A stretch of 64,000 nt of DNA from Nephrocerus scutellatus (GCA_947095585.1 OX352762.1:10333969-10397968); one strand, 5' to 3'; shown: positions 1 to 11,949, numbered from the stretch's first letter. Program-made: numbers and translations. The notes: generated by a model not told the origin, from the sequence alone.

Positions 1-1295
1 TGTCTCATATAAAAGTCCTACTTGCAAACTTTGATGGCATATCTTTGACTTTCTGTGGAGGGAAAAGTTTTAATTCCATCTTGCTTACTTCCTCAGCAAC
101 TGCAACGAGACGCTTTCACTTTATTTAAGAGATAAGCTGCGGTGAAAAGTTTTTCTTAAATGGGCAGAAAATTTTAATATCTATTTTTTTAAATCGAATT
201 CCTCTGTCTGTGAATAAGAACGAAACATCAGAATATAACTGCAAATAATAGCGACTAGCGAGTAAAGTGACACAACAAAAGTGGAAAAGTAAAAGTCACA
301 GTCGAAAAAGTCTTTGGGTCGTGGGTGGGTGGGTTGTTTAAAAAGCATGAAAGAGTAGAATGCTTTTAACGAAAGTTGTATTGGTATTTGTATTTTCTGG
401 TGTGTGTTTGTATGACTCGCATTTCATTGTCAACGTAGTGTGATTCACGTTTTATAACAATTTTTTTTTTTAAATTGGATGTATCTTTCATTGGGACAAA
501 CATCGCTGGAGGTCGACGGTGGCTACGCTCATTTTCTCCTTTTTGAAGTCGTCATCGGTTACTGTTCTTGTAGCCAAAATAATGTAATTCTGGGGTAAAG
601 AAGCTAAAAGTTTTTAATTAAAAAGTTTTTCTCGCATATTCGTAATTTTTTCCTCCCCAAACTTTGACTTTTAACCGTTAAATTACTCGTTCGTTTGTTG
701 TTATTGTTGTTTTGCTGATGTGTTTAAAGATACAAGACAGATACGGTAGCAATATACAGCATGACAAGGACGACAGCACAACTGGATCAGGAAACAATTT
801 AAATTGAGCGTTTTTTTTTTGTGTGTTATGTTTCCGGTTTTTCTTAAGCTGTTGATCTAAAGTTGAAACGTTGCTGGCCACAAAGTGTGAAATCAATTTA
901 TGACGCAATAAAAAGCAGTTTCGCAAGATTTCTATTTATTTTGTTTAAGTAAAACTGTGATAGATACATAAATTACATTTTAGACATTTTTTTTAAAGAA
1001 AAAAACAAATAAAACTCATGAAACAAGTAGAGCTGATTGATTTTAAAAGTAATTAGGATTTATACAAAACAACTCGTCATTAAAATAAAAAAAAAAATAA
1101 AAATAAATTCTTTGTAAGAAATTAAGATTTTTGACACTAAACGTGGGTATATAAGATTACGTGATTGTTATGTGAAATTTAAAAATCAAACGAAAAATGT
1201 ATGACATTGGCTCCCGAATTCGGCTCTGTCTCTTTTGTAGGCTAACCTAGTTAGGCCACCCCAATAGATGAGCAAACTCAAGACCAAGACACCGG
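1..1295. other. Unannotated AT-rich sequence
   Basis: No gene, RNA or transposon was recognised here. The stretch has several poly-T and poly-A runs (near 465-475, 810-820 and 1087-1100). An open frame on the minus strand at 678-926 has low-complexity composition and no recognisable motif. It reads as intergenic or intronic sequence. Confidence 0.5.
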
Positions 1296-2664
1296 CACAT
1301 CGGTCTTAGCTTTGAGGTTGGTGTTAGTCTTACATTAGTTCCCTTAGTCTTGACCTTGGTCTGCAGTCTGAAACTTAATATTAGTCTTACATTAGTGCCC
1401 TTAGTCTTGACATCGGTCTTGCAGTCTGAGTCTTGGTATTACTCTTGCATTAGTGCCTTTAGTCTTGACCTTAGTCTTGCAGTCTGAAACTTAATATTAG
1501 TCTTACATTAGTGCCTTTAGTCTTGTCCTTGGTCTTGCAGCCTGAGTCTTGGTATTAGTCCTACATTAGTGCCTTTAGTCTTGACCTTAGTCTTGCAGTC
1601 TGTAACTTAATATTAGTCTTACATTAGTGCCTTTAGTCTTGTCCTTGGTCTTGCAGCCTGAAACTTAATATTAGTCTTACATTAGTGCCTTTAGCCTTGA
1701 CCTTGGTCTTGCAGTCTGAGTCTTGGTATTAGTCCTACATTAGTGCCTTTAGTCTTGACCTTAGTCTTGCAGTCTGTAACTTAATATTAGTCTTACATTA
1801 GTGCCTTTAGTCTTGTCCTTGGTCTTGCAGCCTGAAACTTAATATTAGTCTTACATTAGTGCCTTTAGCCTTGACCTTGGTCTTGCAGTCTGAGTCTTGG
1901 TATTAGTCGTACATAAGTGCCTTTAGTCTTGACCTTGGTCTTGCAGTCTGAGTCTTGGTATTAGTCCTACATTAGTGCCTTTAGTCTTGTCCTTGGTCTT
2001 GCAGCCTGAGACTTGGTATTAGTCCTACATTAGTGCCTTTAGTCTTGACCTTAGTCTTGCAGTCTGTAACTTAATATTAGTCTTACATTAGTGCCTTTAG
2101 TCTTGTCCTTGGTCTTGCAGCCTGAAACTTAATATTAGTCTTACATTAGTGCCTTTAGCCTTGACCTTGGTCTTGCAGTCTGAGTCTTGGTATTAGTCGT
2201 ACATAAGTGCCTTTAGTCTTGACCTTGGTCTTGCAGTCTGAGTCTTGGTATTATAGTCGTACATAAGTGCCTTTAGTCTTGACCTTGGTCTTGCAGTCTG
2301 AGTCTTGGTATTATAGTCGTACATAAGTGCCTTTAGTCTTAACCTTGGTCTTGTAGTCGGAGTCTTGCTATTAGTCTTACATTAGAGCCTTTAGTCTTGA
2401 CCTTGGTCTTGTAGTCGGAGTCTTGGTATTAGTCTTACATTAGTGCCTTTAGTTTTGAGGTAGGTCTTGAAGTCTGAGTCTTAGTATTAGTCTTACATTA
2501 GTGCCTTTAGTCTTGACCTTGGTCTTCCAGTCTGAGTCTTGGAATTAGTCTTACATTACCTTTAGTCTTGACCTTGGTCTTGCAGTCTGAGTCTTGGTAT
2601 TAGTCTTACATTAGTGCTTTTAGTCTCGCAGTCTGAGTCTTTGTTTTGGTCTTGTAGTCTTGCT
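1296..2664. repeat. 58-bp minisatellite with higher-order structure
   Basis: About 23 head-to-tail copies of a 58-bp unit built on GTCTTG/AGTCTT words (for example TTAGTCTTGACCTTGGTC). Inside each unit the GTCTTG word recurs roughly every 11-13 bp, so the unit itself probably grew from a shorter repeat. Variants differ mainly at two places: AACTTAATATTAG versus GTCTTGGTATTAG, and TTACATTAG versus GTACATAAG. An ordered trimer of variants (174 bp) starts at 1578, 1752 and 2042. Around 2221-2340 two consecutive units are identical and 60 bp long because of an inserted AT. Copies near both edges are more diverged. No sustained open frame crosses it. Confidence 0.95.
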
Positions 2665-2689
2665 TTTTTTTGTAAACACCTATAGGTTT

Positions 2690-3135
2690 ATTTATTTACT
2701 AGCTGTTAAACCCGTTGTTACCTGGGACTCCCCACACTGACCCCAACCCAAATGACAACCGCAAAAACCCACACCAACTTAACCCTTCCTAAGTTACGAC
2801 CACCGACTCGGAATTTCGGTAGTTATTTTTAATAATTTTCAAACGCTGTTCATTTGTGTACTTCACAGTGATAAGAACGTAAACCTTGACCGACTTTTTG
2901 ACATTGACTGATCATAAAAAAAGTTTATGGGTGCGTTTGTATTAGAATCCAAATTTGTTATGTTCCTATTGAAAAACCTTTTATATAAATAAAAATGAAA
3001 TTGCGTGTGCTTGTTATTTATGGAAACTCACATTTACAAACCGATTTTTATGAAATATGCAATATACATTATTGGGTGGTGGGGAGAGGTTATAGGCTAT
3101 AGTTGATCCTTCATGTGTGTGGGTAGCGAGGCGCA
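2690..3135. repeat. Probable interspersed repeat, unclassified
   Basis: Starts near an ACTAGCTGTTAAACCCG motif. Further on it contains ATAAATAAAAATGAAATTG, AAACCGATTTTTATGAAAT, GGTTATAGGCTATAG and a GCGAGGCGCACGGGAAC stretch. That order of words resembles non-autonomous repeats that are common in insect genomes, which I recall only as a pattern. No coding domain, inverted repeat or target duplication was found, so the class is unknown and the edges are approximate. Confidence 0.35.
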
Positions 3136-4764
3136 CGGGAACATATGTTTGTTAAAGTTTACAAATTTTAATTGTGATCTTTGCTGTAAAATATCGTTAG
3201 TTTTCTTAGATAAACTAAACCGTTATTACAATTAAATTTTATATTTTTTAGTAATTAAGTTGCATATACATGATAGCAACCATAAAAACAACACCAACAA
3301 CACGTCAATTGGATGCAGGAAATTTATCGCCAAATGTAAAAATTTATTACTTTTATTTTCATTGAAAGTATTGGCGGCTCTTGCGGCTGTGTTTAATCGC
3401 TATACAATAATAATTGCTTGCATCAACATTATTACAACTCTATGCAACGTGCACACATGCACACGAACACAAAATATGTTCTTCGAACAATTTATCGTCC
3501 AAATACACCTTCTCGTCGCATCCGTTCGCGCGGTACATAAAGCCGCTCAATCGCCACCCCGGGGGTTATTTCAATTGGGTGGACAAACAATAAATTAAAC
3601 GAACAAGTCAATTTACGCGAGCAATCAACCCTTCTAACGAACGCACAGGACGATATTTCGCTCGCGCCTACAACTCACTGAATGTAACAAAACTGAAACA
3701 AGGATGACTAAATGTTTTCCGTTGAGTTTGCTCGATATGCTTTTTTTTTTTGGGTTTGATGGTGCAATAGTTCCAACTCACCCCTTATCACCTATGACAA
3801 ATGGCACAACACACAGGTACGAACGAGTATTTGCTGGATATTTATCAGCGCAGTAATTAGATGTCAAAACATTTTGATATACTCGTTTTCAGTTGGACCG
3901 GGTCATAATGGTGTCGTCCTGCTATCCGTGCATGGGAGATGTTTACTAAATAAAAGAGTCAAACATTATAATAATCATTAAGGCTGGCAACACAAACGAA
4001 TGAACGGCGATAGTCCTGCGACCATTACCTATGACCATGACTACAATCGACCGGACACAATCGTTTTAATGGACACCGGTGTTATAATTTATATTCAACG
4101 CGTCCAGTACGAGTCTGTATCTGTTAGCTGTACTGCTAACACTGTCCATGTGCGCCGTTTCTCAGTGTAGATATTTATTCAAAAATGTTGAGATAACTTT
4201 CGTAGGTCTCTCGTTTCGGATACAATTTACAGACATACATGAAAAACATACGGGTCATATTTTCTATTAATACATAGATGCAAGAGGACTGAATCGCCCC
4301 ACTCGTTTGTCTTTGGGTTATGTCTGTTGTGCCCGGTTGAACTCTTACTCTTCACATATTGTTGAGCCATTGTGCAGATTCTATTTTGGCACGCGATTTA
4401 TCCTTTTGGATCTTTTGTTTTATGTCCTGATGATGATGATGATGATAATTATGACGATGACGATGTGGACAATGAGACTTATATCTTGCCCGTTTCTCTT
4501 GCTCAGAACATTTGTATAAGATCTAACGATACACAGACACATATACAACATGTTTTATGGGTCATTCATTTGCCGTTCTATGTATGGATGTCTGCACAGG
4601 TATAACAGAAGCATGATGATCCCATAAATCTGACATGACTTAAATTAGTGTAGACCCAAGCAGTATTGTTCGTATCTTCTTGTTTACAGGTAAATTATAT
4701 CTTTCGGCAGGCCAATCGTATGGTCAAGAATAATGATGATGATGATGAGAAAATAATCTCTTCA
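3136..4764. other. Unannotated sequence with GAT microsatellite
   Basis: No recognisable gene. A (GAT)n tract near 4427-4446 explains the short acidic or methionine-rich open frames around it. TTCTTGTTTACAG followed by GTAAAT at 4690 resembles a combined splice acceptor and donor (see findings). Another (GAT)n tract at 4732-4748 precedes the LINE-B scrap. Confidence 0.5.
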
Positions 4765-4893
4765 TATGGACAAAAATTAGGAGATATCACAACGTGCAGC
4801 AAATATCGGGGTAAATCGTTGTTTAGTACCGCGTATAAGATTTTCTCGGCTATCCTTCAAGTCATCATAGCCTCATACGCTAAAGTCATCCCG
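4765..4893 (+). mobile_element. LINE family B fragment (reverse transcriptase N-terminal part)
   Basis: Reads GDITTCSKYRGKSLFSTAYK and then FSAILQVIIASYAKVI. This matches the segment after the first conserved RT block in the LINE-B copies at 33350-34535 and 56232-57465, where 'HKKGDITKCSN' precedes the 'YAKVI' block. It is a short internal scrap, joined at about 4896 to a tandem duplication that carries the end of a different LINE. Confidence 0.7.
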
Positions 4894-4895
4894 GC

Positions 4896-5846
4896 GAAGA
4901 GATCCTGTAATGGGATTAGACCTCGGTTGTAACGCCAGAAATATGATCTGCAATGCATTAAAAGTCGGATCAACAGTAGGAATGAATTAGTCTCGTTCTT
5001 GGATGTTAAAGCCTGTATCTAAAACGGCACTAACAACAGATAAGTTATCTTGAGATTAGTGGGAACTCAACCACTTATTGAGACTCTTGCATGGGTCGCA
5101 AGGGTCACCAATTTACCTACCTACCTATTACACAAGATGTGTAATAAAATTGAAACTCCAATTCTGATACCACTTTCGATTAACATAGAAGGAAAAAACA
5201 ACCCATAAAAAATAAATTTTTTTTTATGTAAATTCATCCTCTTATGGGTCCTAGAGCCACTACTATGCCTAGTTCCTGGCAATGAGCTTCAGCTCTCTCT
5301 TCAACTCTTCGCCAATTGCCTTGACTCCTCCTCAACTGTTCTGCGCAATGTATATCTCGGACGCACGGTGAAGAGATCCTGTAATGGGATTAGACCTCGG
5401 TTGTAACGTCAGAAATAATGATGATGATGACCTGCAATGCATTAAAAGTCGGATCAACAGTAGGAATGAATTAGTCTCGTTCTTGGATGTTAAAGCCTGT
5501 ATCTAAAACGGCACTAACAACAGATAAGTTATCTTGAGATTAGTGGGAACTCAACCACTTATTGAGACTCTTGCATGGGTCGCAAGGGTCACCAATTTAC
5601 CTACCTACCTATTACACAAGATGTGTAATAAAATTGAAACTCCAATCTTGATACCACTTTCGATTAACATAGAAGGAAAAAACAACCCATAAAAAATAAT
5701 TTTTTTTATGTAAATTCATCCTCCTATGGGTCCTAGAGCCACTACTATGCCTAGTTCCTGGCAATGAGCTTCAGCTCTCTCTTCAACTCTTCGCCAATTG
5801 CCGTGACTCCTCCTCAACTGTTCTGCGCAATGTATATCTCGGACGA
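4896..5846. repeat. Direct tandem duplication, about 470 bp
   Basis: Copy 1 (about 4896-5363) and copy 2 (about 5370-5844) are nearly identical and offset by 474 bp. Both begin GAAGAGATCCTGTAATGGG and end TATATCTCGGACG. Each contains unique sequence followed by the 3' terminus of LINE-A in reverse (from about 5237 in copy 1). Only copy 2 runs on into the rest of the LINE. Copy 2 has gained a short GAT array (about 5418-5430) where copy 1 has a plain ATATGATC. The high similarity implies a recent segmental event after the LINE inserted. Confidence 0.9.
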
Positions 5847-7615
5847 CACGTTCTTCTACCGTCCTGAGATAACGGATTCCATTGCATTGCGTAGTTTGCT
5901 ATGGAACGTCGCCTTTTCGGAGTGTATGACTAATCCACTGCAACTTTCGTCGTTGGATGACTGTGCCTATTGGTTCCTGACCCGTTCTCTGTTCGTTAGA
6001 GATACGGTTAGGCCAGAAAACTCTTAAGATATTCCGTAGGCACCTATTTACGAATCTTTGTAATCTTTTTGTGATAGTAGCGGTCACCTTCCAAGCGCTG
6101 CACCCATACAACAGCACAGATTCAACATTCAAACGGAACAGTCGCAGCTTGATCGCATTGCTTCGACATATCATGGACATTATCTGATTTTGCTTTGCCG
6201 ATTCGGTTGACAATGTCCTGTTCGGTTCCACCATCCCAAGATATTGGAAACTTCCTACTCTCTCTACCGGTTGTCCAGCAGTGTTAACTTGAGTAACTGA
6301 GTTAGTGCCGAGGTTGATGGTTTTGGATTTGTCAGTATTAATCTTAAAACCCGCAACGTTTGCCTCCCTTTCCACATTTGTTGTCATTTGGAACAGCTCT
6401 ATAATCCTGTGTGAGAGTAAACAAACGTCGTCAGCGTGGTCCAGATATTTGAGTTGAGATGTAACAGTCCAATGAATTCTTCCGTTTCCAGTAGATAAAG
6501 CTACGCGAAGCACTAATCACCAACAAAAAAAGTATCGGCGATAGAATGCAACCTTGTCATACCCCACTTAGGATCTCGAATTCATTTGACAGCTTTCCTC
6601 TATGCAGCACATGACATTTAGAGCCATTATAGGTTTCTTTAATAATAGCTATTAGTTAATCGGGTATACCTCTCCTGCGCCGGGCGAGCAAGATAAACTT
6701 TCTGTTGACATTGTCAAACGCCTTCTCAAAATCGATGAACAGCAGGTGCAAGGGTGACCGGAATTCAACGCACTGTTCAATAATGATCCGCAGGGTGTTG
6801 ATGTGGTCGACACAGGAGGATCTAGTGCGGAAACCTGCTTGTTCGGCATCGAGTGTATCTTCCAGATGTTCCTTAATTCGCTATTACCTTTGCAACTGCA
6901 GAAAGATCGCAAATGCCTTTCCAGTTTTCGCACTCCATACGGATCTTGACAATCATTCCCTTCTTCAACTCATCGGGGAAACTTTCTGCCTCCCAAGATC
7001 TCTCTGCAAGAGCATATAAAAGCTCTGCTGATGTCTTTGAAGTGGCACGGGTATACCATCTAGTCCTACCGACTTGTTGTTCTTTAGTGCGTTGGTCGCG
7101 GTAGCCATCTCATCTTTACTGTGAGTTGAGGTGCCAATTCGGGAAATGTTTACTTCCGGCAGCTCCCGTTTGATTTGGGTGCATATCGTTGGCGAATGCA
7201 CAGTAAATGCTCCTTCTATCGCTTGATCTGATCCTCATCTAAAACGAGTACGGCACCATCTAGGCCTTTCGCCGGATGTTGGCTAGAGCGATGACCACCT
7301 GTCAGCTCTTTAGTGATTCTGTAAACGGTTCTGCTCGCTGCTTCCTCTGCTGCTGGGGCCAGGTTGTTAATATAATTACGTTTGTCACGTCTTACACTAT
7401 GCTGCACTTCTTTCATTTTTCTTCGATACAGGGACTCTAGATCGATCCTCGCTGCTGCTGCGGTATCTACAATACGAGCTTTAAGTAGCTTACGTTATTT
7501 TATTCGCCTCCAGGTATCCTCGTGCCGTGCTTTGCCTGGCTTCTACCAAAAATACTTTCCACTCCAGATGTGAAAACATTTTTCACAGCTTTCCAATGTT
7601 CTTGGATGGTTGTAA
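5237..7615 (-). mobile_element. LINE family A, copy 1 (non-LTR retrotransposon, decayed)
   Basis: Minus-strand remnant of a non-LTR retrotransposon. In order from its 5' side it has the linker between endonuclease and RT (about 7615-7216), the first RT block with LKNNKSVGLDGIP (7201-6965), RT block A with FIDFEKAFDNV (about 6708-6746), block B with a stop in GV*QGCIL (about 6540-6575), block C and the C-terminal region (6513-5899), and the 3' end inside the tandem duplication. The endonuclease is absent, so it is 5' truncated. Frameshifts and stops make it inactive. The clade is not assigned. Related copies are at 10334, 15624 and 22288. Confidence 0.9.
5899..6513 (-). pseudogene. LINE-A reverse transcriptase, C-terminal half
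   Basis: The longest open piece of LINE-A copy 1 (204 codons). Residues 19-31 read SQLKYLDHADDVC. This is RT catalytic block C, with the usual YADD changed to HADD. There follow the 'EREANVAGFKIN' region, a 'VGSFQYLG' block, 'SVLLYGCSAWKV' and the C-terminal 'RRKLQWISHTLRKGD' motif typical of this kind of LINE. In the intact family the protein would copy element RNA at a nicked chromosomal target. The frame lacks blocks A and B, which lie upstream in other frames, so this is a broken pseudogene. Its methionine is an internal codon, not a real start. Confidence 0.85.
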
Positions 7616-9475
7616 GGTGATTATCGGCATGTGGAAGTATTTTATCAACGTTGAGTAAACACATTGATGTTGGAAAACAGTTTTTTAACAGAGTGAACTA
7701 AAAGGCCTCACTTCGACCTAAATTTTTTAAGACCAGAAGCTGAATTTCTGCAGCTTTTTAAGCTCTTAGCACAGCAGCACCCAATAGGCTATGCTTATAG
7801 GCATTGTATTATATTACATTATACGTCATAACTTGATTCTTAATCCGCTATCTGTGCCCTCGATCGTTAAGTATCTACATGGATTTGTTTTAAATAAAAA
7901 TGGGGTTTTTCCCCGATATTTTTATCATCGATATGAATGAATTTCGTTATAATGCACGTTGCATCGTTAAAACCAGTGACCGACCACGTAAACAATAAAG
8001 CAGGAGGCAATAATCATATAAACAAAAAGCACACACAAACGAGTATATAAGCAAACATTATAATAAGCCAACATAATTAAACATCGTTCTGCAGGTAATA
8101 ATATAGAGAGTACATAATGTTATTATCGTACATGAGGTATGAATGAGGTGGTTTTCGGGAAGTTCACTCAATTCGATATTTATCCTGGCAGGAGTAATTG
8201 CCATACTACCGCCTCGCAGCCGCAGCTTCTGTCCGTCTGTCTCGTATATTAGCTGCTAGCATTTTGTATGTTGTTGGTTGTGTGAGGTTTCAGGATTAAG
8301 ACAGTTAATTAATAACCAGTTCGATGTGAGTAATTGCTGTTTGGGTTTACAGTAAATGTCCCATATTTGCGTGTATTTGTATGACAGCGATATTGCACCG
8401 AATGCATAGCATGTTATGCATTATGCGTCATTGCCATGCACACTGCGGTACTGTGGCGTACATTAGTTCTTTTTGGTTACAGAATTGTTACAGTCCCATG
8501 AAATCATCCTCATGAAATCAAGTTGTACTCATGCAACCGCTGATATACTGTTTGTTTGTGTGTAAATATATTCAAAGGACACAACACAAAACTACACTGC
8601 CAAATTGTCTCATTATTGCGGTTTGTAGATACTCTGCATGGCTGTGGTAGTGCGAGTGCCGGCATTGCGTCCTGAGTCCTGACGTTCGCATATAATAATC
8701 AGATCATTGGATTTTGTATTGCTCGCGCATTGCATGCTAATTTAAATGCAGAGCTTTAGTTTTGCTGTTGATGTCGGTGGGTGGGAGACATGAGGGCACT
8801 CATCCAAACATATTAAAATTCTTTCCGCTTATGTCGATGATCACAATCAGAGGAGGTATATGCTGAGGATAGGTGAACAGTGGGCGGTTCTGCGTAACCA
8901 ATCCGCAAATAATGAAAATGAAAATAATTATTATTATTTGGTCAGGAGCTATAGGGTAAGCGAACTATAGTGTAGGCAGGCAGTTGCGTTCAATATGCTC
9001 GAACGACTAAATTCATGGAACTGACAATATTTTGCGACACCTCATGCCAAGCGGATTATATATATTTTTCATATAGTAGTGACCAGTAAGCACGTCGCTT
9101 GGATTTTTGGTAAATTTGATTGCTGATTTTGTGTATTTGTGTTATTCCCGTTCCGCAATCAACAACCCAGTAAAAAGCACTGCAGTACTGTAGTTGTGTA
9201 CACTGTCATTAATTGAGAGTAAAATCACATCAACGCTTTTATTTGTGTTTAGTTTTGTAATTCAAATGAAAATTTAGTGGTTACTTTTGTCTGCGTGTTA
9301 GTCATTTTTAGCTACTATTGACTTACACATGTGTCCGTGTGAATGATTGCATGCACTTTGTTTCAATTAAGTTTTTTCTTTTTGTGGAACTTCATTTTAT
9401 TGGTATGAATTTAGTGGTTAGTCAGCTGTTGAAGTTTTCATTGGAGTTTGTAGTGCTGGATCTAAGGGCACTGGT
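7616..9475. other. Unannotated sequence
   Basis: No coding or RNA feature was recognised on either strand. The composition is AT-rich with ordinary short homopolymer runs. The stretch separates LINE-A copy 1 from the mariner at 9476. Confidence 0.5.
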
Positions 9476-9499
9476 GAGATGAAAAGTAATCGGCCGACG

Positions 9500-10640
9500 C
9501 AAGAATTTCAATTTCAAATTTCAATTTATTTCGCAACAAAGTCTCCTTTTAGATTAATACACTTTGTCCAACGATTTTCCAATTTTTCGATACTCTGCGA
9601 ATAATACGATTTCTGAGAGCGATAAAAATAGGCCAGTGATGACTTCCTTATTCGACCCAAATCTCTTACCACTGAGCAATATCTTAATGTTTGGAGATAG
9701 ATAATGGTCGGAGGGGACCAAGTCTGTAAAATAAGTTGGATTATGATTGCGACTGCATACTTTTGATCCGGTCTTGATGGAAAAGCAACTTTTTCTTCGC
9801 CAAATTCGGCTGCTTTAGCTTAAAATCTTCGAATCGATTCGACAGCTCAGCATAATATACGCCGGCGATTGTTATACCCTTTTCAAGATAATCTAATGCA
9901 TTCCAAAAAATTGTGGCCATGACTTTGTTGGCCGACAGACCCACCTTGATGTTTTTCGGCTTCGTTTCACTATGAGCAGTCCACTGTTTCGACTGTTGAC
10001 CTTTGTGGCTGGTTTGATGCATCCATGTTTCATTTACAAAAACTGCGTTTTGTCGCGGGTGTACATCGCCAAACACTCATTTGAACACGGTCTTGCTTGT
10101 TGTCAAAAGAAAGCAAACGCGGCATGCATCTGGCAGCGAGCATCCTTAGTCCCAAATATTCATACAATATATTCTCCACTCGTTCATGTTAAATACCCAA
10201 ATGCTCAACAATCTCGCGTATCTTCACTCGTCGATCGTCAATTACCTTACTATGGATTTTTATCGATGATGGTGTGGTAACCTCTTTTCGACAGCTTGGG
10301 CGCTTATCGTCAAAAATGCTCATACGACCGCTTTTTTTGTTGGTGATTAGCGATGTACTTCGCGCAGCTTTATCTTCTGGAAACGGAGGAATTCGTTGGA
10401 CTCTTACATCTCAACTCAAACATCTGGATTACACTGACGACGTTTGTTTACCGCTTAAATGCAACTTTCCAATATTTTATTGATATCGAAGGTGCAGAGT
10501 CGCCATAAACATCGTTCAATTCGGTGTTGATCTCATAGTTTGTTTTCTATTTTACGTAAAAAGTAGTATCTTATCATACTGCACGATATTAAATTTTATT
10601 AATTTTTCTAGAAATACTAATTATTGTTCGCTTTTCATAC
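9500..10640 (-). pseudogene. Mariner transposase pseudogene
   Basis: Fragments appear in family order on the minus strand: an N-terminal helix-turn-helix piece with 'DVYGDSAPSISIKYW' (about 10560-10460), a nested LINE scrap, a second DNA-binding piece with 'DDRRVKIREIVEHLG' (about 10240-10180), 'VNETWMHQTS' holding the first catalytic position (D changed to N), 'KVMATIFWNALDYLEKG', 'KKLLFHQDRIKS' holding the second aspartate, and a degraded C-terminal part (about 9735-9500). The longest open piece is 9741-10076. The family cuts and pastes DNA at TA sites. The altered first catalytic residue and many stops make this copy dead. Confidence 0.85.
10334..10449 (+). mobile_element. LINE-A internal scrap nested in mariner
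   Basis: About 116 bp closely matching 15931-16045 of LINE-A copy 3. It includes 'TSQLKHLDYTDDVC' (RT block C with A changed to T). Both sides carry the same 7-bp word ACCGCTT (10327-10333 and 10450-10456), which looks like a target-site duplication. With the insert removed, the mariner reading 'YWKVAFKR' joins its next block. The insert lacks the LINE 3' end, which is unusual for target-primed reverse transcription. Confidence 0.8.
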
Positions 10641-10789
10641 ACAAACTAAATGACGCACCTGGCAGAAAATTTGATAGAAAACATTTGAAGGGTGGTACGG
10701 TATGTAAGAAAGCCAATATTGCTTTGAAACTGGTAGCGCCTTCTCGTGCCTTAGCCGATTACTTTTCATCTCGGATTCGTAAACTCAAA

Positions 10790-11600
10790 TAATTTTTTTT
10801 TAAATTACAGTCCAAGAATTTGTTCCACAATTCATTGAGTATATAATTTTCAGTAACTTTTGTAAAAATTAAAAATAAATCTTAAATGCTGATGATGATC
10901 CCAATAATAAGACCACAATGTATCGAATAAATCCCACAATTTATTTAATAAAGAAAAATCACGTTCTTCAAATTATCGAATACCTTCAACAATTCGATCA
11001 ATAATCTGTATGATATAATATATATTTAATAAGATTTCTTAAAAAACGTAGACGATGAATGAATAATGTCTAGAGTTGATCGAATACAGTTTGCAATTTT
11101 CAATACAATACATTCCACAATTCAATCAGAAACTTGAGTGTGGTATATATTTAATATTATTAAAAAATTAGGACGATGAAAAAACAAGATCCATTATTTA
11201 TCGAATATCTTCCACAATTCATTTAGTAAGAAAAAATGTATACTATTATTCTGGATATTTTATCCAATGCGCATTAAAATTCTATAATGTGAGACAAACT
11301 TATTCCACAGTTCATCGAGTTTTTCTACAGCTTATCAAATACCTTTCAGAATTCATTCAATTTGCGACGAATATAAATTATATTTTAAGATTTCTTAACA
11401 GATAATAATGCTCAAAATATAGCATCCACAGTTTATATAATACGTTCCACACTTCATTTAACTCCTTCCACAATTCATCAAGTTTACTACAGCTTATAAA
11501 ATACCTCATTTCACAATTCATAAAGTTTCTTACAGCTTATCGAATACCTTTTGAAATTAATTTAATAATAATAGTTATAATTTAATAACACACAGTATAA
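10790..11600. repeat. Degenerate AT-rich minisatellite, about 21-bp unit
   Basis: Loosely repeated words TTCCACAATTCATC, TACAGCTTATCRAATACC and ATCGAATACCTTCC recur through the stretch. The array is clearest at 11300-11560, where neighbouring words are about 21 bp apart. The reverse complement of TTCCACAATTCAT is the core of the 21-bp array at 19780-20217, so the two arrays look like relatives in opposite orientation. Divergence is high and the edges are fuzzy. Confidence 0.6.
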
Positions 11601-11949
11601 GATGTTGCCGATGTGGAAAATATAAATTCACTCCTTAATAAGCTTTTAGCGAGTGTAATAACCTTGCATTTAAAAACAAATTACGGAACCTGTCGAAAGG
11701 CACAGCAAGTCGCTGGTTCTTAAGGCAAATACTTTCATGATGATGAACATATTGATGTTTTTTTGTATGAATTTTTAAGCCCTTACTAATGAAGTAGACA
11801 ATTTTTTTATAACAGCCGGTGAAGTAAAAGGAATTACTCGTAGATAATGATAATAATTATTTTTTGAAGTTTACTTAAGAATCGATTTTCATATATAGAA
11901 AAAAAAATTCACAAAACATTTTATGGGGAGTGAAATCGATTGTTAACTT

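Larger units (their letters stand above)
9476..10772 (-). mobile_element. Mariner element with inverted ends and a nested insertion
   Basis: Both ends carry the same 19-bp inverted repeat: GAGATGAAAAGTAATCGGC at 9476-9494 and its complement at 10754-10772. Weaker similarity continues inward. Between them, on the minus strand, lie pieces of a mariner-family transposase. No TA duplication is visible at the edges, so they may have eroded. A LINE-A scrap interrupts it at 10334-10449. The total of about 1.3 kb is the usual mariner size. Stops and frameshifts show it cannot encode active protein. Confidence 0.85.

Noticed and set aside
1296..2664. CRISPR-like array
   Set aside because: Units are head-to-tail with no unique spacers. 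It is a eukaryotic minisatellite.
4307..4605. Two overlapping plus-strand frames with poly-M or poly-D
   Set aside because: They are alternative readings of one (GAT)n microsatellite.
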